64,000 nucleotides of DNA from Pictodentalium vernedei (GCA_031216915.1 CM062293.1:150048285-150112284), one strand, 5' to 3'; shown: positions 1-11,215, counted from the stretch's first letter. The notes: generated from the letters alone by a model not told the origin. Numbers and translations: made by a program.

Positions 1-1030
1 AACATTAATATACTTTCCACAAAGTGTGTTAATACATGGCTTTGTGATGGGGCCCAGACTCAACTCTTGGGTAAAAAATTAGTTCGTAATTTAATTACAC
101 GCAAATCCTGACACACTGTTTGACATTTAACAATAGAATTTATTGTTCATTTATTCAAAGATTAGCACACTAGTCTCCCGATGGACAATAATTATTTGAA
201 TGGGAGAATAAAATAATTTCAAGCATAATTTTATTATCAATTTCTGGAAAACTCGTTCGAAAGCATACGCAACATTTCACCCCGGGCTCGTCAGAGATGC
301 ATAAAAGCGTTGAAGTTGCACATGCACATTTTTATGTTCACGACTGATCTTTCACTGAAACCCATTATCATATGTATTTTTTTCATCACGTGATACATGG
401 CTTGTATTCAATAGACAAACGGCGCAAAGCTACTGATTAGGGGTAAAACTTATCAGAAGCCTGGAACCTTTTTCCTGTCAAACGTGCATATGCGCTGGGG
501 CTGTATAAGACTCATGAGATCAGATGGATGTCGAAAGGTTATTTTGCAACCTGCAATCATTCAACATGATCGCGGTTGCACATGTCATTCAGATAGCACA
601 CACTGTTTATTAGAAAATATCAAATGTGAGGAGCGTGTCGGGCACGAAGGCACTAATTATTAGGTTGTCTGATGCTGAATGGCTGCTGCAATAATTATAA
701 TGCATGTTTGTTCCACAAAGACATACGGCTAAAGAAAATTAATCTTGTGATTCCCGGGCAGCGGCGCTTTCGTTTATTCGACCCGCGTTCGTCATATTTA
801 TTTCGGAGGCAAAATTCAAAATGTATAAAACTATCATAGGGTGTGATTTTAGCGGTATCACATCGCGATTTGCGATGCAATATGTTGTATACATTAATAC
901 AGTATTGTTATTCTCTTTGCGAAATGCGACACGATTCTCATATGTATGTACAAAATAAATATTTATTTAACTGGTTGAGGCCAAGATTAAGTTTGGTGGT
1001 CTGAATTCGTTCATCTAAAATTGGTTTATT
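1..1030. other. Unassigned AT-rich DNA
   Basis: I see no gene, RNA or repeat that I can name here. Open frames are short and lack recognisable motifs. Confidence 0.5.
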
Positions 1031-1032
1031 AT

Positions 1033-1072
1033 AAATTATTGGAGAGTGTCAACTGGCACTCTCCAATAATTT
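1033..1072. repeat. Short hairpin with GAGTGTC/GGCACTC core
   Basis: A 40 bp near-perfect inverted repeat (AAATTATTGGAGAGTG against CACTCTCCAATAATTT). The hairpin at 21226-21278 has a similar GAGAGTGC core, so this may be the centre of a decayed MITE family. No ends or target duplication could be fixed. Confidence 0.6.
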
Positions 1073-1506
1073 GTAAAAGAACAAATTTGTATAAACAAAC
1101 CATTATTTATGTTTGGCTGAATACGAAAGTGGGTTAGGAAAATGTTGGCTTTTACACTGGTACCCTAATTTTTTTGAAAGGCCTGATGGTGACTTCTAGC
1201 TCTCAACCAGTTAAAAAAAACTCCTTATTAGTTTTTTATCTCCATTTTAGTTGTTCTGTATTGATTTTGTGCTGTATGATCACTGTTACAAAAAAAAACT
1301 ATCAGTGAAATCAACATGGAATTTCTAGTATTTAATTTTAGGCTCTCACAACTGGATTTTAGGCGGCATTCCGCGACCATTCCATCAAAAATAAAAAAAT
1401 AAAAATAAAAACCGCCCTCCCTCATTCGTTTTTTTTTAAATGCCTGAGAATCAATTATTTAATTTTGTTTGGCCTAACTCGTGTCGTTTCGGTAACGGAA
1501 AATATC

Positions 1507-1718
1507 TTAACCTTTTACACACCGATGACATCCTCCATGTCGGTTTAATTACTTCAGTTGAAAGTGTCCACAGTCATTATTTGGGGTGGCCCATTTAATA
1601 TTTAATGAAAATATTGAATGATCAACCCCAAATAATTTCTGAGCTGCCATTTGCTTTATGAAATCAGACCTTATGAAACTGGACCGAAAAAGGCAATCTT
1701 ACGATTCCGAAGAGTTAA
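1507..1718. mobile_element. TTAA-flanked hairpin MITE, family E relative
   Basis: TTAA occurs at both edges (1507-1510 and 1715-1718). The left end reads CCTTTTACACACCGATGACA. The interior has the family E features: a CATGTCGGTTTAAT block, TATTTGGGGTGG, and a central palindrome around AATATTTAATGAAAATATT, followed by CCCCAAATAAT. It is diverged from the other E copies. Piggyback-type mobilisation is inferred from TTAA and the CCTTTT end. Confidence 0.65.
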
Positions 1719-1832
1719 AAACATTTTGTACGACTTTATCTTTACTGTTAACATTACATTCGCCGTAGACTGGTCGTGAAGTCCACGCATGCTCTCACGG
1801 TGTAATAAAAATCGTCATTAGCAAAATTTTAA

Positions 1833-2074
1833 TTAACCCTTTGAACCCTGGTGGTATATCTTCCATATCAGTTCAATGGCAGCAACGGGAAGAGTCCATA
1901 TTCATTATTTTGGGGTAGACCAATTAATATCTTCAGCGTACAGCCTTTGGGCTGCACGTTGAAAATATCGATTCGTCTACACCACACCTTCACTCAAAAG
2001 TCAACCTACTCAATGAAATTATGAAGTATCATGTTACTGGGCCGGAAAGCGGTCTCTGGGGTTCAAACGATTAA
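1833..2074. mobile_element. Family E TTAA MITE nested in family D
   Basis: TTAA flanks both sides (1833-1836, 2071-2074). The left end reads CCCTTTGAACCCTGGTGG and the right end GGGGTTCAAACGA. The core is a palindrome around CAGCCTTTGGGCTGC, shared with copies at 16520, 59074 and 61606. Outside it the D hairpin resumes with ATGAAGCACC, so the D element predates this insertion. Confidence 0.85.
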
Positions 2075-2107
2075 TGAAGCACCGGATTGTACCCACTGCT
2101 TCATTAA

Positions 2108-2384
2108 GAAGGTGCAACGCCACCGGTTTCCCACCGCCGAGAAGTGGTGTAATAACCAGAAACCATAAAAATTGAAATTTTTTAAGACGAAAAAAGTTCA
2201 AAAAGGTCAATAACTCCAGAAAAAATGATTGATCAAAAGCCGTGACTTGTGTCAGCATACCAAGATTATTCAAATCCGACATGCACTGACCGAGATACAA
2301 AGGTCTAAAGTTGAAACGGACGGCCGGACAAACGGGCGGCTCCCATTGCTAGATCCCCCGCAGACTTTGTTTTGGCGGGGGATA
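2108..2384. mobile_element. Unclassified insertion in the right arm of family D
   Basis: D sequence breaks after CTTCATTAA and resumes at TTATATTTTTGATGATTATT. The ~277 bp between starts GAAGGTGCAACGCC, contains AAGGTCAATAACTCC, and ends GGCGGGGGATAA. It has no terminal inverted repeat that I can see and no second copy in the window. Its edges are known only from D homology, to a few bases. Confidence 0.5.
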
Positions 2385-2630
2385 ATTATATTTTTGATGA
2401 TTATTCCCATAATTAGTGTTTGGAATCTAATAGTATTGCGTCCAGGAAATGTTGCCATCTGTGGAAAGTGACCAGTACACGGCGGTCGTACTGTAGTTTG
2501 TTACTTTTGATTTAACGTCAAAATCAAGATCTAGGATCATAACCGTTGTCGGACAGTTTTATGGATGAAGGAGGCCTTTGTACGTGGAGGGAACAGCAGC
2601 GTTAAGTAACCGTCGGACTTTTTAAATTGC

Positions 2631-2855
2631 CCTCGCTGGAACCCCGGGAAGTGAAACAATGTTTGTTTACTGGGGTAAACAAGCTCTGTTTTACTGTTAA
2701 AATATGAGTCAGTAACCAATGCCTGTGATGGAGGTTCTCTAAAATGGGCAACATGGGTATAAACGATTGGCTCAACTTGACTTAACCCCCCCCCCCCCGC
2801 CCCTCCCCCCATGTTCCTGCCACGATTATCCATTGTGCAGAAATATGTGACCTTA

Positions 2856-2926
<71 letters not shown>

Positions 2927-2930
2927 ATTA
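2631..2930 (+). mobile_element. Headless SINE-2 copy a with (AAAT)n tail
   Basis: This carries the SINE-2 body in order: GGAACCCCGGGAAGTGA, GTAAACAAGCTCTGTTTTAC, AATGGGCAACATGGGTATAA, ATTGTGCAGAAATATGTGAC. It ends in a long AAAT run (2855-2928). A cytosine run (about 2786-2808) interrupts the body. No tRNA, 5S or 7SL head is visible. Confidence 0.75.
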
Positions 2931-3698
2931 TTTTAAAATGCCCGCCACAAGCATGGTTAACATTGGTTGAATGTGTTTCGTTGACGCGCTGTATTCCTCA
3001 GTACACATGCCCGCAGGGCCCCCACTTGGACAGTGGAGATTAAGTCTTGACCAAGAACACAACGGAGATAACGCAGGTAAAAACTGAACTTGCGATCAGG
3101 AGCCGAACACGCTGACCAATGATTCCCCGCTCATTCGTACACAGCTGATAATACAAGCTCTAAATAATAAAAGCAAGAGCAAAACACACTGGTTTATTTC
3201 TAGATATACTGCGAATGAATGGCTCCTCACTTAATCAACCCCCTTTCAAAATAGCGTTCTTCACAAATGGATAAACTGATGGAAAAGATGGGGCTGGATC
3301 AAATGAACGTTGACGAGCGGTAAAATGAATTCATAACTTATTCACGCGCTGTTGATTGGAATCGTGCGGAGGGTTTAATCAATGTTTGTTTGTTTTTTAA
3401 AAAAAAAAACAACTTTTATCCCTTATTGTAGCGACTGATATCTTTTATTACTTCGCTTCAGGGATGTGTATTGGCACAGTCCTTATTTAATTTTTGGCGG
3501 GTGGGTAAGAGAAGGAGAAATAACTTTAATACAAAGTTACAGAGTGCCACTCCCAGAGTGGCCCGGTACTCACGATCCACTTGATGGAAACTAAATGTCA
3601 TAGTTTGTTAGTTACCTGATATTATTCTGTCAGATAAATTCATTTCGGACGAGTGGCTCTCTCCCGATATAGATTTACTGATACCATATACAATTATA

Positions 3699-3942
3699 CA
3701 ATGCAGTCACCGTGAACTGGTCACTTTCCACGGGTGGGCAATATTTTCAGGAACGCAGTGATATAAGATTCCAAACACTTATTGTAGGAATAATCATCAA
3801 AAATATTATTAATGAAGCACCGGGTACAACCCGTTTCTGCATTAATTGAAATATTGCTTATAATGATTTTTTTTACCAGGTAAACGCATGCGTGGATATC
3901 ACTGCCTACGCGTGGATAACGACCAGTCCAAGGAGACCACAG
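3699..3942. mobile_element. Family D hairpin MITE, uninterrupted copy
   Basis: It starts CAATGCAGTCACCGTGAACT after TA and ends GACCAGTCCAAGGAGACC..AG before TA. The centre has the loop arm ATTAATGAAGCACCGGG and its complement. At 244 bp this is the reference for the unoccupied form of the family, against which the nested copies at 1757 and 7615 can be read. Confidence 0.8.
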
Positions 3943-4101
3943 TATACTATGTGAGGTAACGAACTGTTTAATGACTGACTATTTTAAAGTAGAATATCAC
4001 ATTTAACCGTACGGTAATACTGCAACTTTATTAAATAAATAACACACACCCTTTAGCATTACATAATTTCTATCCTAGTCTGGAACGTATATGTTTTGCA
4101 T

Positions 4102-4475
4102 GGGAGCGCGCTGACTCAGTGGCTAGAGCATTGGACTTTAAACTGAAAGGGGCACGGTTCGATTCTGACCGGCGGCAACTGCTGTGTGTCCTTGGACAAG
4201 GCCTTTAATCCCGATTGCCCACGTGGGGGCACGATGGCACCGTGTACTAAGACGTACTGTACGTGGATGGTGCTCTTGCTTTCAACCAGTGCTTACCCAG
4301 CTTGTGCGGAGTTAGTACATTGGGAAGTCTGCCAGCTGCTCGCCCCTGCTTGGTGATTCTTTCCGGGTAATCCGGCTTCCTCCACCCGTAAAACTGTCCG
4401 ACACTAGGTGACCCTGGCTGTCGTAAGTGCCGTTAAATCCCAATAAATAAATAAATAAATAAATAAATAAATATT
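4102..4475 (+). mobile_element. tRNA-headed SINE, full length (S1)
   Basis: The head folds like a tRNA with Pol III boxes: A-box-like CTCAGTGGCTAGAG (about 4114-4127) and B-box-like GGTTCGATTCT (about 4157). The body holds a central block around CCTTGGACAAGGCCTTTAATC and CACGTGGGGGCACGATGG. The tail is GCCGTTAAATCCC(AATA)n. SINEs are transcribed by Pol III and copied by a LINE partner (family knowledge). The central block resembles the conserved domains of invertebrate SINE superfamilies; which one I cannot say. Confidence 0.88.
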
Positions 4476-4792
4476 ATGTAGATGGATATGTGCCTAAACT
4501 GGTCATTGAGCAAGTATCATTCGAATTTCGAAAATTGGACAAATAGTCTGTCTACTATTTCCCAGCCCAGGGATTTATTCTTCAGCTGATGTGTTTCAAA
4601 ACTAAACAATGGGATGAGGCAGTTGTCACGACTGTTTTGTCACACATTTCCACTAATTTTATTTACTATACCACAGGGTGCGTATATATTCCCTCGCGTG
4701 TCTAGTGGCATGGTGTTTTTTTTCTCCTGTTCTGTACACAGACTTACGAACAGATTCAGTACCGAATCTGTCTTATTTGCTGGTGGGAAGCC

Positions 4793-5037
4793 TTAACCCT
4801 TAATAGCTTAATTCATAATTTGATGACTTTCACTGCAAAAGATATAGGTTTCACAACCTGCAGTTTATGGGGGAAATTGCAAGTTACAGTCCAATGACTA
4901 TGGCAGTTGTTTCTTGGCAAGTCTTGGCTGCCTACGTAGGCAGCCGAGACTTGCCTAGAACAACTGCAAAGCCACACTTTGTAGACTGTCAGAGTGTAGC
5001 AAAAAAGTATTAAAATCTCCAGCTCTTTCACGGTTAA
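4793..5037. mobile_element. Family F TTAA hairpin MITE
   Basis: TTAA lies at 4793-4796 and 5034-5037. The left end reads CCCTTAATAGC and the right end CAGCTCTTTCACGG. The core is a 66 bp palindrome (4902-4967) with CTTGGCTGCCTACGTAGGCAGCC at its middle (20 bases shown elsewhere as GGCTGCCTACGTAGGCAGCC). Cores of this type recur at 6403, 21751, 30949 and 32142. Confidence 0.8.
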
Positions 5038-5311
5038 TATTGTATGCCACAATATTTTCCAAGAGCGACAAATAACTTAAAATCAAATTATATTTTCTTT
5101 CTATTCAGTCGAGAGGGTCGACAAGTACTCTCAAATAAATGGAAAGAAAATAATTCTGATTGACTTAAATTCATGAGCCCTCAAATGCAAACCTTTTTTG
5201 AATGAATGACGCATCACAACGAAAAATTCGGACTTCGAGCATTTTCCACCAGTCCAGATGTTGGTATCTCGGAATAAATCAATTGGAAGAAATGTACTTC
5301 CTTTGATTCTT

Positions 5312-5482
5312 TGCACACTGGTGTCGAAATATTAAAATTCTGACCATAATGCAACTAGGAATTCAATTCTGTTTGACAGAGTTCTGCCAAACAGGACCGA
5401 ATGGGTTAAGTTTCTAATTGCATTATGGGACAAACTGTTCATTGAAATTTTGGTATTTTGACTTGAGTGTGAAGAGTTTAAA
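5312..5482. mobile_element. Family G hairpin MITE
   Basis: Outer parts read GCACACTGGTGTCGAAAT and TTTTGACTTGAGTGTGAAGA. The core pairs ATAATGCAACTAGGAATT with its complement around AATTGCATTATGGG, with TTTGACAGAG near the loop. The ends are decayed, so the TTAA is not intact here. The better copy at 55542 supports TTAA-type ends. Confidence 0.65.
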
Positions 5483-6099
5483 TTTATTTGAAGGGTGCAA
5501 ATAGACACTCTTAAATAAATTGTGAGATAAATAAATAATTTGTATAGACAAACTATGCTTTGCAAAGTAAATAATACTTCCAGAATGAATGATGTATTAC
5601 GGCCGAGGTGTGGGTTCTCAATCCTCTGAACAATTCAGATATAGTCTTTCGGCAAAGAAGAAGGTAAAAACCAAGGAAGCGATTTGAAAAAGTAAGCGAT
5701 TCATCCGACTCTAAAAATTAAGTTAAATTACTGCACAAAATACTGTTAGCCTGGTGGCGGAAATTCTCCCGTAAATTTTACAGTAATGGTGATTGTTGCT
5801 GCACAATGTTTCATCATAGGAAATACTAAGATAGTAATGATCATATACATTTTAAAATTCGCAGTATTTTGACCAGAAACTGCATACCAAAATCACGATC
5901 CGCTACCCCTCTACCCCCTTCCTTGCAACACCTCGATTTTACGTCAGAGATGATCAGTTCAGTTATTGAGGTCATTGTGGGATTAATATACCATCTTGGG
6001 TCTCTAGACAAAATGGTTCGCAGATCTTAACAATTTAGGCATTACCTAAACTATCTAACGGATCCGCCAATTTTGTCCACCGTTATACTAACAATACCC

Positions 6100-6395
6100 G
6101 AGACCCGTTGGCTCATCCCTTATCACCCTGGCCTTCAGATTGAAAGATAATGGGTTCAATCACGTTTCACGTCATCTGCGTTGTATCTTCGGGCAAAACA
6201 CTTAATCCCAATTTTCCTAGTGGTAATACGGTGGCGAGATATGCCCAAGTGTACATCACACTGATGGCACACTTGCCCGCTGCTAATGCTGACCCTGATT
6301 GTGCTGTCGGGTTACTGGGTTGGAAAGTTCCATAGTTGCTCGCCACTGCTAAGTGTTTTTTTTCTGGGTACTCCGGGTTGCGAATGTCAGTTCAA
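6100..6395 (+). mobile_element. tRNA-headed SINE, degenerate (S2)
   Basis: A weak tRNA-like head (GGCTCATCCCTTATCACCCTG, B box decayed to GGGTTCAATCA) is followed by ATCTTCGGGCAAAACACTTA and TTTCTGGGTACTCCGGGT. It runs into a family F palindrome, which may have entered it. The copy is old and lacks the AATA tail. Confidence 0.65.
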
Positions 6396-6402
6396 GTACC
6401 AT

Positions 6403-6469
6403 GGCACTTGTTCCTAGGCAAGTCTTGGCTGCCTATGTAGGCAGCCAAGACTTGCTTAGAACAACTGCA
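6403..6469. mobile_element. Family F palindrome core
   Basis: A near-perfect 67 bp palindrome has CAAGTCTTGGCTGCCTATGT on the left and the complement on the right. AACTCTCTGAAATG follows, resembling the right subterminal region of F at 4793. The outer ends are unclear. Confidence 0.7.
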
Positions 6470-6789
6470 AGTAGAACTCTCTGAAATGATATAATAGTGT
6501 CGCTAAACATAATAAACAAGCAAAAAAAAAAAAAAAAAACTCACAGTAGACTTTCAAATTTGGGCAAATTCAAATTTCTTTCTGTTCAATTAACTTTAAA
6601 TTCCTTCCGTCCACATCATAGCTTGTGTCTCGTCATTGAAACGATCTCACTGAGTTAATGTTGAGAAGGAAGCAAAACCAGAGACCTTGTTTTGAGGTTC
6701 CCTTTGTTCTTCAGCAACAACATTGTGGCTATTTCAAAGTTTGTTTAAAATGATGAATTATTAAAAAATATATATCACCTATGGGTGTC

Positions 6790-7005
6790 ACCGTGGGTAC
6801 CCCGAGAAATGGAGGAGTACTGGGTTATTGTGCTAGGTAAGCTTTGTGATATTGATATAGTAGCACCCCGTAGGCGCCGCCTTAGGTGGGAGTCCTCTAA
6901 GTGCAACACAGGTTTAAATGGTTGGCTAAATTTTACATAGCTGATACTTGCTTTACATTCCCGAAGTAGTAATGGTTGCTGGAAGTGACCTTAAACAGCA
7001 AAAAC
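6790..7005 (+). mobile_element. SINE-2 copy l, degenerate
   Basis: It keeps the order CCCCGAGAAATGGAGGAGTA, GTGGGAGTCCTCTAAGTGCA, TAAATGGTTGGCTAAATTTT, AAGTGACCTTAAACAGCAAA. The AATA tail is lost. Confidence 0.55.
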
Positions 7006-7614
7006 AAATCTGTCAATCGGATAATACGGCAATGATTGGGTTATTTTGGAATATATGCTTAGCTCTATGTAATATAAAATTCCGGATATTTTGTATCTTG
7101 AACGTTCGAATGCCTCTTCTCACATTCAGCAGGTTTAAAACAAATAATTTTCAACAGACATCAAAACAAAGATTACACTAAGAAGAGGGTCATATGATTT
7201 ATCATAATATCAAACCAGATTTGCCTTCAACACGAACCACCTGTTGAATCCGGTATAATGCCGACATTCAATAAACAAGTGGGATGCATAGTCGGTTACC
7301 ATTCAGTCGTCACCAATATAAATATTATAGTTTACTGATCGGAAATAACAGCGAAAGTGTAGTATTGTGTGGAGACGTTTCAGATTCAGTGGCATGTACT
7401 CGACGTTTCGGTTTATGTTATTTTAAATAGCTGGCAGCGGGGTTATTTAGCATTGTGTCAACAACTTATATTTAAAACCAATCACGTGCCAAAAAGGTAG
7501 CACATCATATTCGGTGTCTATATGTCTCACGATTCCAAGTTGTTCATGTTCACCTCCATCTCTGGAAAGCACGCACGCTCTTGGTCAAGAATAACGTGTC
7601 CCACCCAACACTTA

Positions 7615-8088
7615 CAGTGCAGTTGCCATGGACGGGTCGTAATCCACGCGTGGACAGTGATGTCCACGCATGTGTTGACTAGGTAATCAAAATCATCAGC
7701 AGCAAAACTTTAATTAACCCTTTACCTATCCTGAAAAGCAGACGACACTTGCAAAACTAATTCTTTTCATTTTTGTCTCAAAAACATAGGTTATGACCCC
7801 TCGTTGGAACGAGCTCGACGAGCTCGTTCCAACGAGGGGTCATAACCTATGTTTTTGAGACAAAAAATGAAAAAAATAATGAAAATTAATTGGCGATTTT
7901 TAAGAATAGCGCTAGCCCGTTTTGGCCGTTACGTTAGGTAAAGGGTTAATGAAGCACCGAGTGAACTCGGTGCTTCTTTAATTAAATTGTTGATTATTCC
8001 TCTAATTAGTAGTTGGAATCTAATATTATTGCGTCCGTGGAAATATTGCCCACCCGTGGAAAGTGATCAGTCCACGTCGGCTGTACTT
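7615..8088. mobile_element. Family D hairpin MITE hosting a family A MITE
   Basis: Left end CAGTGCAGTTGCCATGGACG follows TA; right end CAGTCCACGTCGGCTGTACT precedes TTA. Removing the 7714-7949 insertion leaves about 242 bp, matching the 244 bp copy at 3699. The inserted TTAA is the same one used by family E in the copy at 1757. Confidence 0.85.
7714..7949 (-). mobile_element. Family A TTAA hairpin MITE nested in family D
   Basis: TTAA lies at both edges (7714-7717, 7946-7949). Ends are CCCTTTACCTATCC and TTAGGTAAAGGG. Asymmetric subterminal blocks (GCAGACGACACTTGC on one side, AATTGGCGATTTTTAAG on the other) flank a long palindrome centred on GAGCTCGACGAGCTC. CCC/GGG ends at TTAA sites are typical of piggyBac-type elements (family knowledge). 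There is no coding capacity. Confidence 0.88.
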
Positions 8089-8090
8089 TA

Positions 8091-9460
8091 TGTTAATGAC
8101 CATATCCATATGAAAGAATGATGCATTCAGCGTATTTGTATGTAAATATATGCATGTGCTGCAAATAAAGAAAAAGTATATCCGTTCAGCACTGTGCACA
8201 AAATATCCGCTTTGATATTTTATTATAATTTCAATTTTTGTCTCCAAAATCATGCTAGTTCCAAAGAAGAATGATAAGATATGGGTTTGGGGCAAACAAT
8301 TAAAATGTTTAATTGTTCAAGAGCTTTTGTTGTTGGTGTCGATCTTTATTTGTGTTAGGTAAAAGGTATTTCTTTCTTTATTAAAGCTCTTTTCCAACTG
8401 ATTTATGAAGATATGAAAAGAGCTTTTGCAGGTTTGCGCGAAACGTATTTCTATTTGCACAGAAAGATGATAAACCTTGATAAAGGCGAACTATAAGAGC
8501 TCATTGCAGTAAATTTATTCTTTTGTTTTCCTTAAAAATACGTGTTCTTGATTTTAAAAACAAATGAGATGTACTGAATCTCTTATGTACCTCTCCATTT
8601 CGGAATTGTTCGTTGGCGTTGTATGATTTTGGCTGGGGCACTATACCTTGTCACAAAATGCCATATAAGAACGGTTACCAAAGAAAGCTTCAAAATAATA
8701 TAGTGCAGGTTTGTGTCTTCACTCTGTTTTGACATTCTGTAGTGCGTGCGCCCCTCTGTGAGCACCGTTGGATAAACGTTTGGCATTACCCTCTGAAATT
8801 ATGCAAAATGGACTAGCAGTGTCCCTACAATATTTCATTTTGAAGATGAAAACATGAGAATTGATGTGAAACTAATCATAAGAAGCCATATCCAATTAGG
8901 ATTGTTCTGTAACGCCTGCAGTGTAATGCTGGGTGAAGGACCCTCATTAGGGGCTTATCTAGTAGACTTGTCGGGATTTTAAATCTCGTAACAGCTGTCC
9001 ATTGTACTGGTAAACAAAAACATCTCCAACATCTGTTCGCAGTGTAGGTGTGTTTCGCACAAAGGGGGATAACTTTCTCGAAAGTCATTTTGAATTTCGA
9101 AAAGCGTTGGGGATGGGTCTCGTTCCCAACAGAAATAAGCCATCAAAGCCAGTCGTTGGTTTCCGTGTTGTTTGTTTGTAGTTAGTTGGACTTGCTTTAT
9201 AGGTTACTAGTGGTGATAGATGCTCAGAGAATAAGCTTTAAAGAAACCTTTCAATATGACGACTTTGTGATGGAGTGTTGAGAAAGTTGAGGTGAGAACA
9301 AATAGTCTTCTTCAAGCGAAATGTTTGTTGATTTACAAGGCGATAAGTACGCATTCAGAATACAATTTGCTTCAGTTCAGTGTGGTGTTTGATGTTATTC
9401 TTATCTTTCAAAAATTGAAATTTAACCTTATCACGCACATTGATGAAAAAATGCTGAAAT
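8091..9460. other. Unassigned DNA
   Basis: Short frames only, on both strands. No recognisable domain, RNA gene or repeat. Confidence 0.45.
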
Positions 9461-9464
9461 AAGT

Positions 9465-9600
9465 AGCAACAAGATTCTCCCCATAATGCAACTAGGAATT
9501 TAACCAATTCACTCTTGTTTGACAATGTTCGATGAGCACTGTCACACAAAAGTGAATTGGTTAAATTCCTAGTTGCATCTTGGGAAAATATGCGGGTAAA
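9465..9600. mobile_element. Family G hairpin MITE, core
   Basis: CCATAATGCAACTAGGAATT and TTAACCAATTCACT pair with AGTGAATTGGTTAAATTCCT and AGTTGCATCTTGGG around a TTTGACAATG loop region. The arms are longer and cleaner than at 5312. Confidence 0.7.
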
Positions 9601-9930
9601 AATTAACTTTCACTCCAACGATTTTGGTAATCAAAAATAGAGTCTGAGGCTCAGAGGGTGCTGAGCGTACTTTTTTCGTGACTCTACTGTTTATTTCATT
9701 CAAGGAAAACACTAACCGGGGCTGTAGCATCAAATGGTCTTTGCTGGCTTCAAATTTGATTTTTTTAAGGTTTAAAAGGTGAAAGGGTTGATCTCACTCC
9801 CCCTATAGAAGTAAATGGGAATGTTATTCTGGAGCAGTGTTGGTCAATATGCCCTAAAAGCAAAAGCCCATATGGATAAAATCCGTGCGATAAACTTTTT
9901 CATAAAATTTCATAGATATACAAAAGCCCT

Positions 9931-9932
<2 letters not shown>

Positions 9933-10004
<72 letters not shown>

Positions 10005-11215
10005 GGGACGAGAAGGCCTTGTAACCCCTGTACTCCCAACTGCCTCCCTATTCCCACGCTTCTCCTCTCCTCCCAACACTCGGAGACGAACTGCTTGATG
10101 ACATCCCTTGCCCCATTCTTCCCAATCTCTCCGATCAGCATATTAACTCTCTCCTTTGAGTCTCCCCCTAACCACATAATAATAATAATAATAATAAATA
10201 CAGTTTAGAGCCATGACTCCACGCAATGTGCTCTCAGGCTTTACAAAATTAAAATAAATAAAGTCAGCTCTGTGTTAATCATAAATTTAGAAGGACATTT
10301 TATGTATAGGTTTTACCGAATAAGTGCGTCTTAAGGTTAGTTTTGAAGGGCTGATATGTTTGTGGTGATTTCAAGTGATCAGGCAGATTGTTCCAGAGAA
10401 AAGGCCCGGCAACGGAGAAGGCCCGATTTCCAGCCGTTACAAGGTTGCCGGTCTTGTGGCAAAGATTATTTGTGGAGGAGGATCTCAGAGATCGTGTGGG
10501 AACGTATCGTTGAAGTAGTTTGCTGAGATATGTAGGGGCCAATCCATTTAGACATGTCCTTCATTCCCCCACTCCACTTCCCCATTATACTCCCAGTGAA
10601 TCTTATTCTGTTAGACTGGTACTTTGGGCATTCTAGAAAAAAGTGTTCCAGGGTCTCCACCATTTCCCCTCAGCTCCAGGGATCGCGACCTCAGCTTGAA
10701 CAACAGTGACCCCCAAAGGTGCCATCAAGGTACTCTTCAAAACCTGGCTTCTCTTTATCACGCAGGCTACCCAAAGACCTCTTTGATTTAACCCCCTCTC
10801 GCCAATTACGGTTACAATCCTCCATGACTCTTTCTCTGACGATTTTTTACCCTGGTTTGCCCCAACGTCCAGGTCCGAGATCTCCAATGAGTAGTTCTCT
10901 ACTAACTCCCTCACTTGGACCATCCACCCCGTTTTGATATTTGAGTTGAAAATTCTCAGGAACATTACACCATCAGCTGTCGGGGAGATTTACCAAATAA
11001 TTAAGATAACCGAGTTTCAACAGGTCTATCCTGTCCTTGATCCTCTTCCACCCAAGATCACCCCTGATTGCTGGGGCATTACTCGACCCCGTTATCCATC
11101 GGCCAGCATCGTTCTGCAGGATTTCCAAGCTCTTTACGGCCATCTGGTTTATGGGTACTACTTCCGTACCGTATGTTATACTTGGCAGACCCACCCACTT
11201 ACACACATACTTCGT
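9933..11215 (-). pseudogene. LINE-A: 5'-truncated non-LTR retrotransposon, split by LINE-B
   Basis: Read on the minus strand, 11206-10973 encodes a post-reverse-transcriptase region with ITYGTEVVPI, LEILQNDAGRWI and GDLGWKRIKDRI. Decayed frames follow, then ETLEHFFLECPKY (about 10660), a Cys/His-like C-terminal motif common in LINE polyproteins. At 10560 LINE-B interrupts; the protein resumes at 10177 with WLGGDSKERVNML and reads without a stop into a (TTA)n tail (9933-9999), giving a run of tyrosines. One in-frame stop (about 10975) and further frame breaks show it is dead. The RT catalytic domain is missing (5' truncation). The clade is uncertain. Confidence 0.75.
10178..10559 (-). pseudogene. 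LINE-B: CR1/L2-like 3' end inserted in LINE-A
   Basis: The minus-strand frame ending at 10300 encodes the C-terminus typical of CR1/L2-like ORF2: APTYLSKLL, PTRSLRSSS, FSVAGPFLWNNLP, FKTNLKTHLF. A short 3' region follows with TGTAAAGCCTGAGAGCAC and an ATT-repeat tail (10176-10198), the usual 3' end of such LINEs. Only ~380 bp remain, the normal result of 5' truncation on insertion. ACAT occurs at both junctions with LINE-A (10173-10176 and 10552-10555) and may be the target duplication. Confidence 0.8.

Larger units (their letters stand above)
1757..2493. mobile_element. Family D hairpin MITE (TA-flanked), hosting two insertions
   Basis: The ends are CATTCGCCGTAGACTGGTC on the left and GGCGGTCGTACTG on the right, each next to TA. 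With other copies the ends converge on CAGTACGACCGCCGTGGACT and its complement. TA targets and CAGT ends suggest a Tc1/mariner-type non-autonomous element. An intact D is about 244 bp (see 3699-3942). This copy is 737 bp because an E element entered its TTAA at 1833 and a third sequence (2108-2384) entered the other arm. Confidence 0.75.

Noticed and set aside
4102-4175. tRNA gene
   Set aside because: A and B boxes are present but the sequence runs straight into a SINE body and tail, as in the other seven copies.
9815-10177. Frames with runs of isoleucine or tyrosine
   Set aside because: They are translations of a (TAA)n/(TTA)n microsatellite forming the LINE-A tail.
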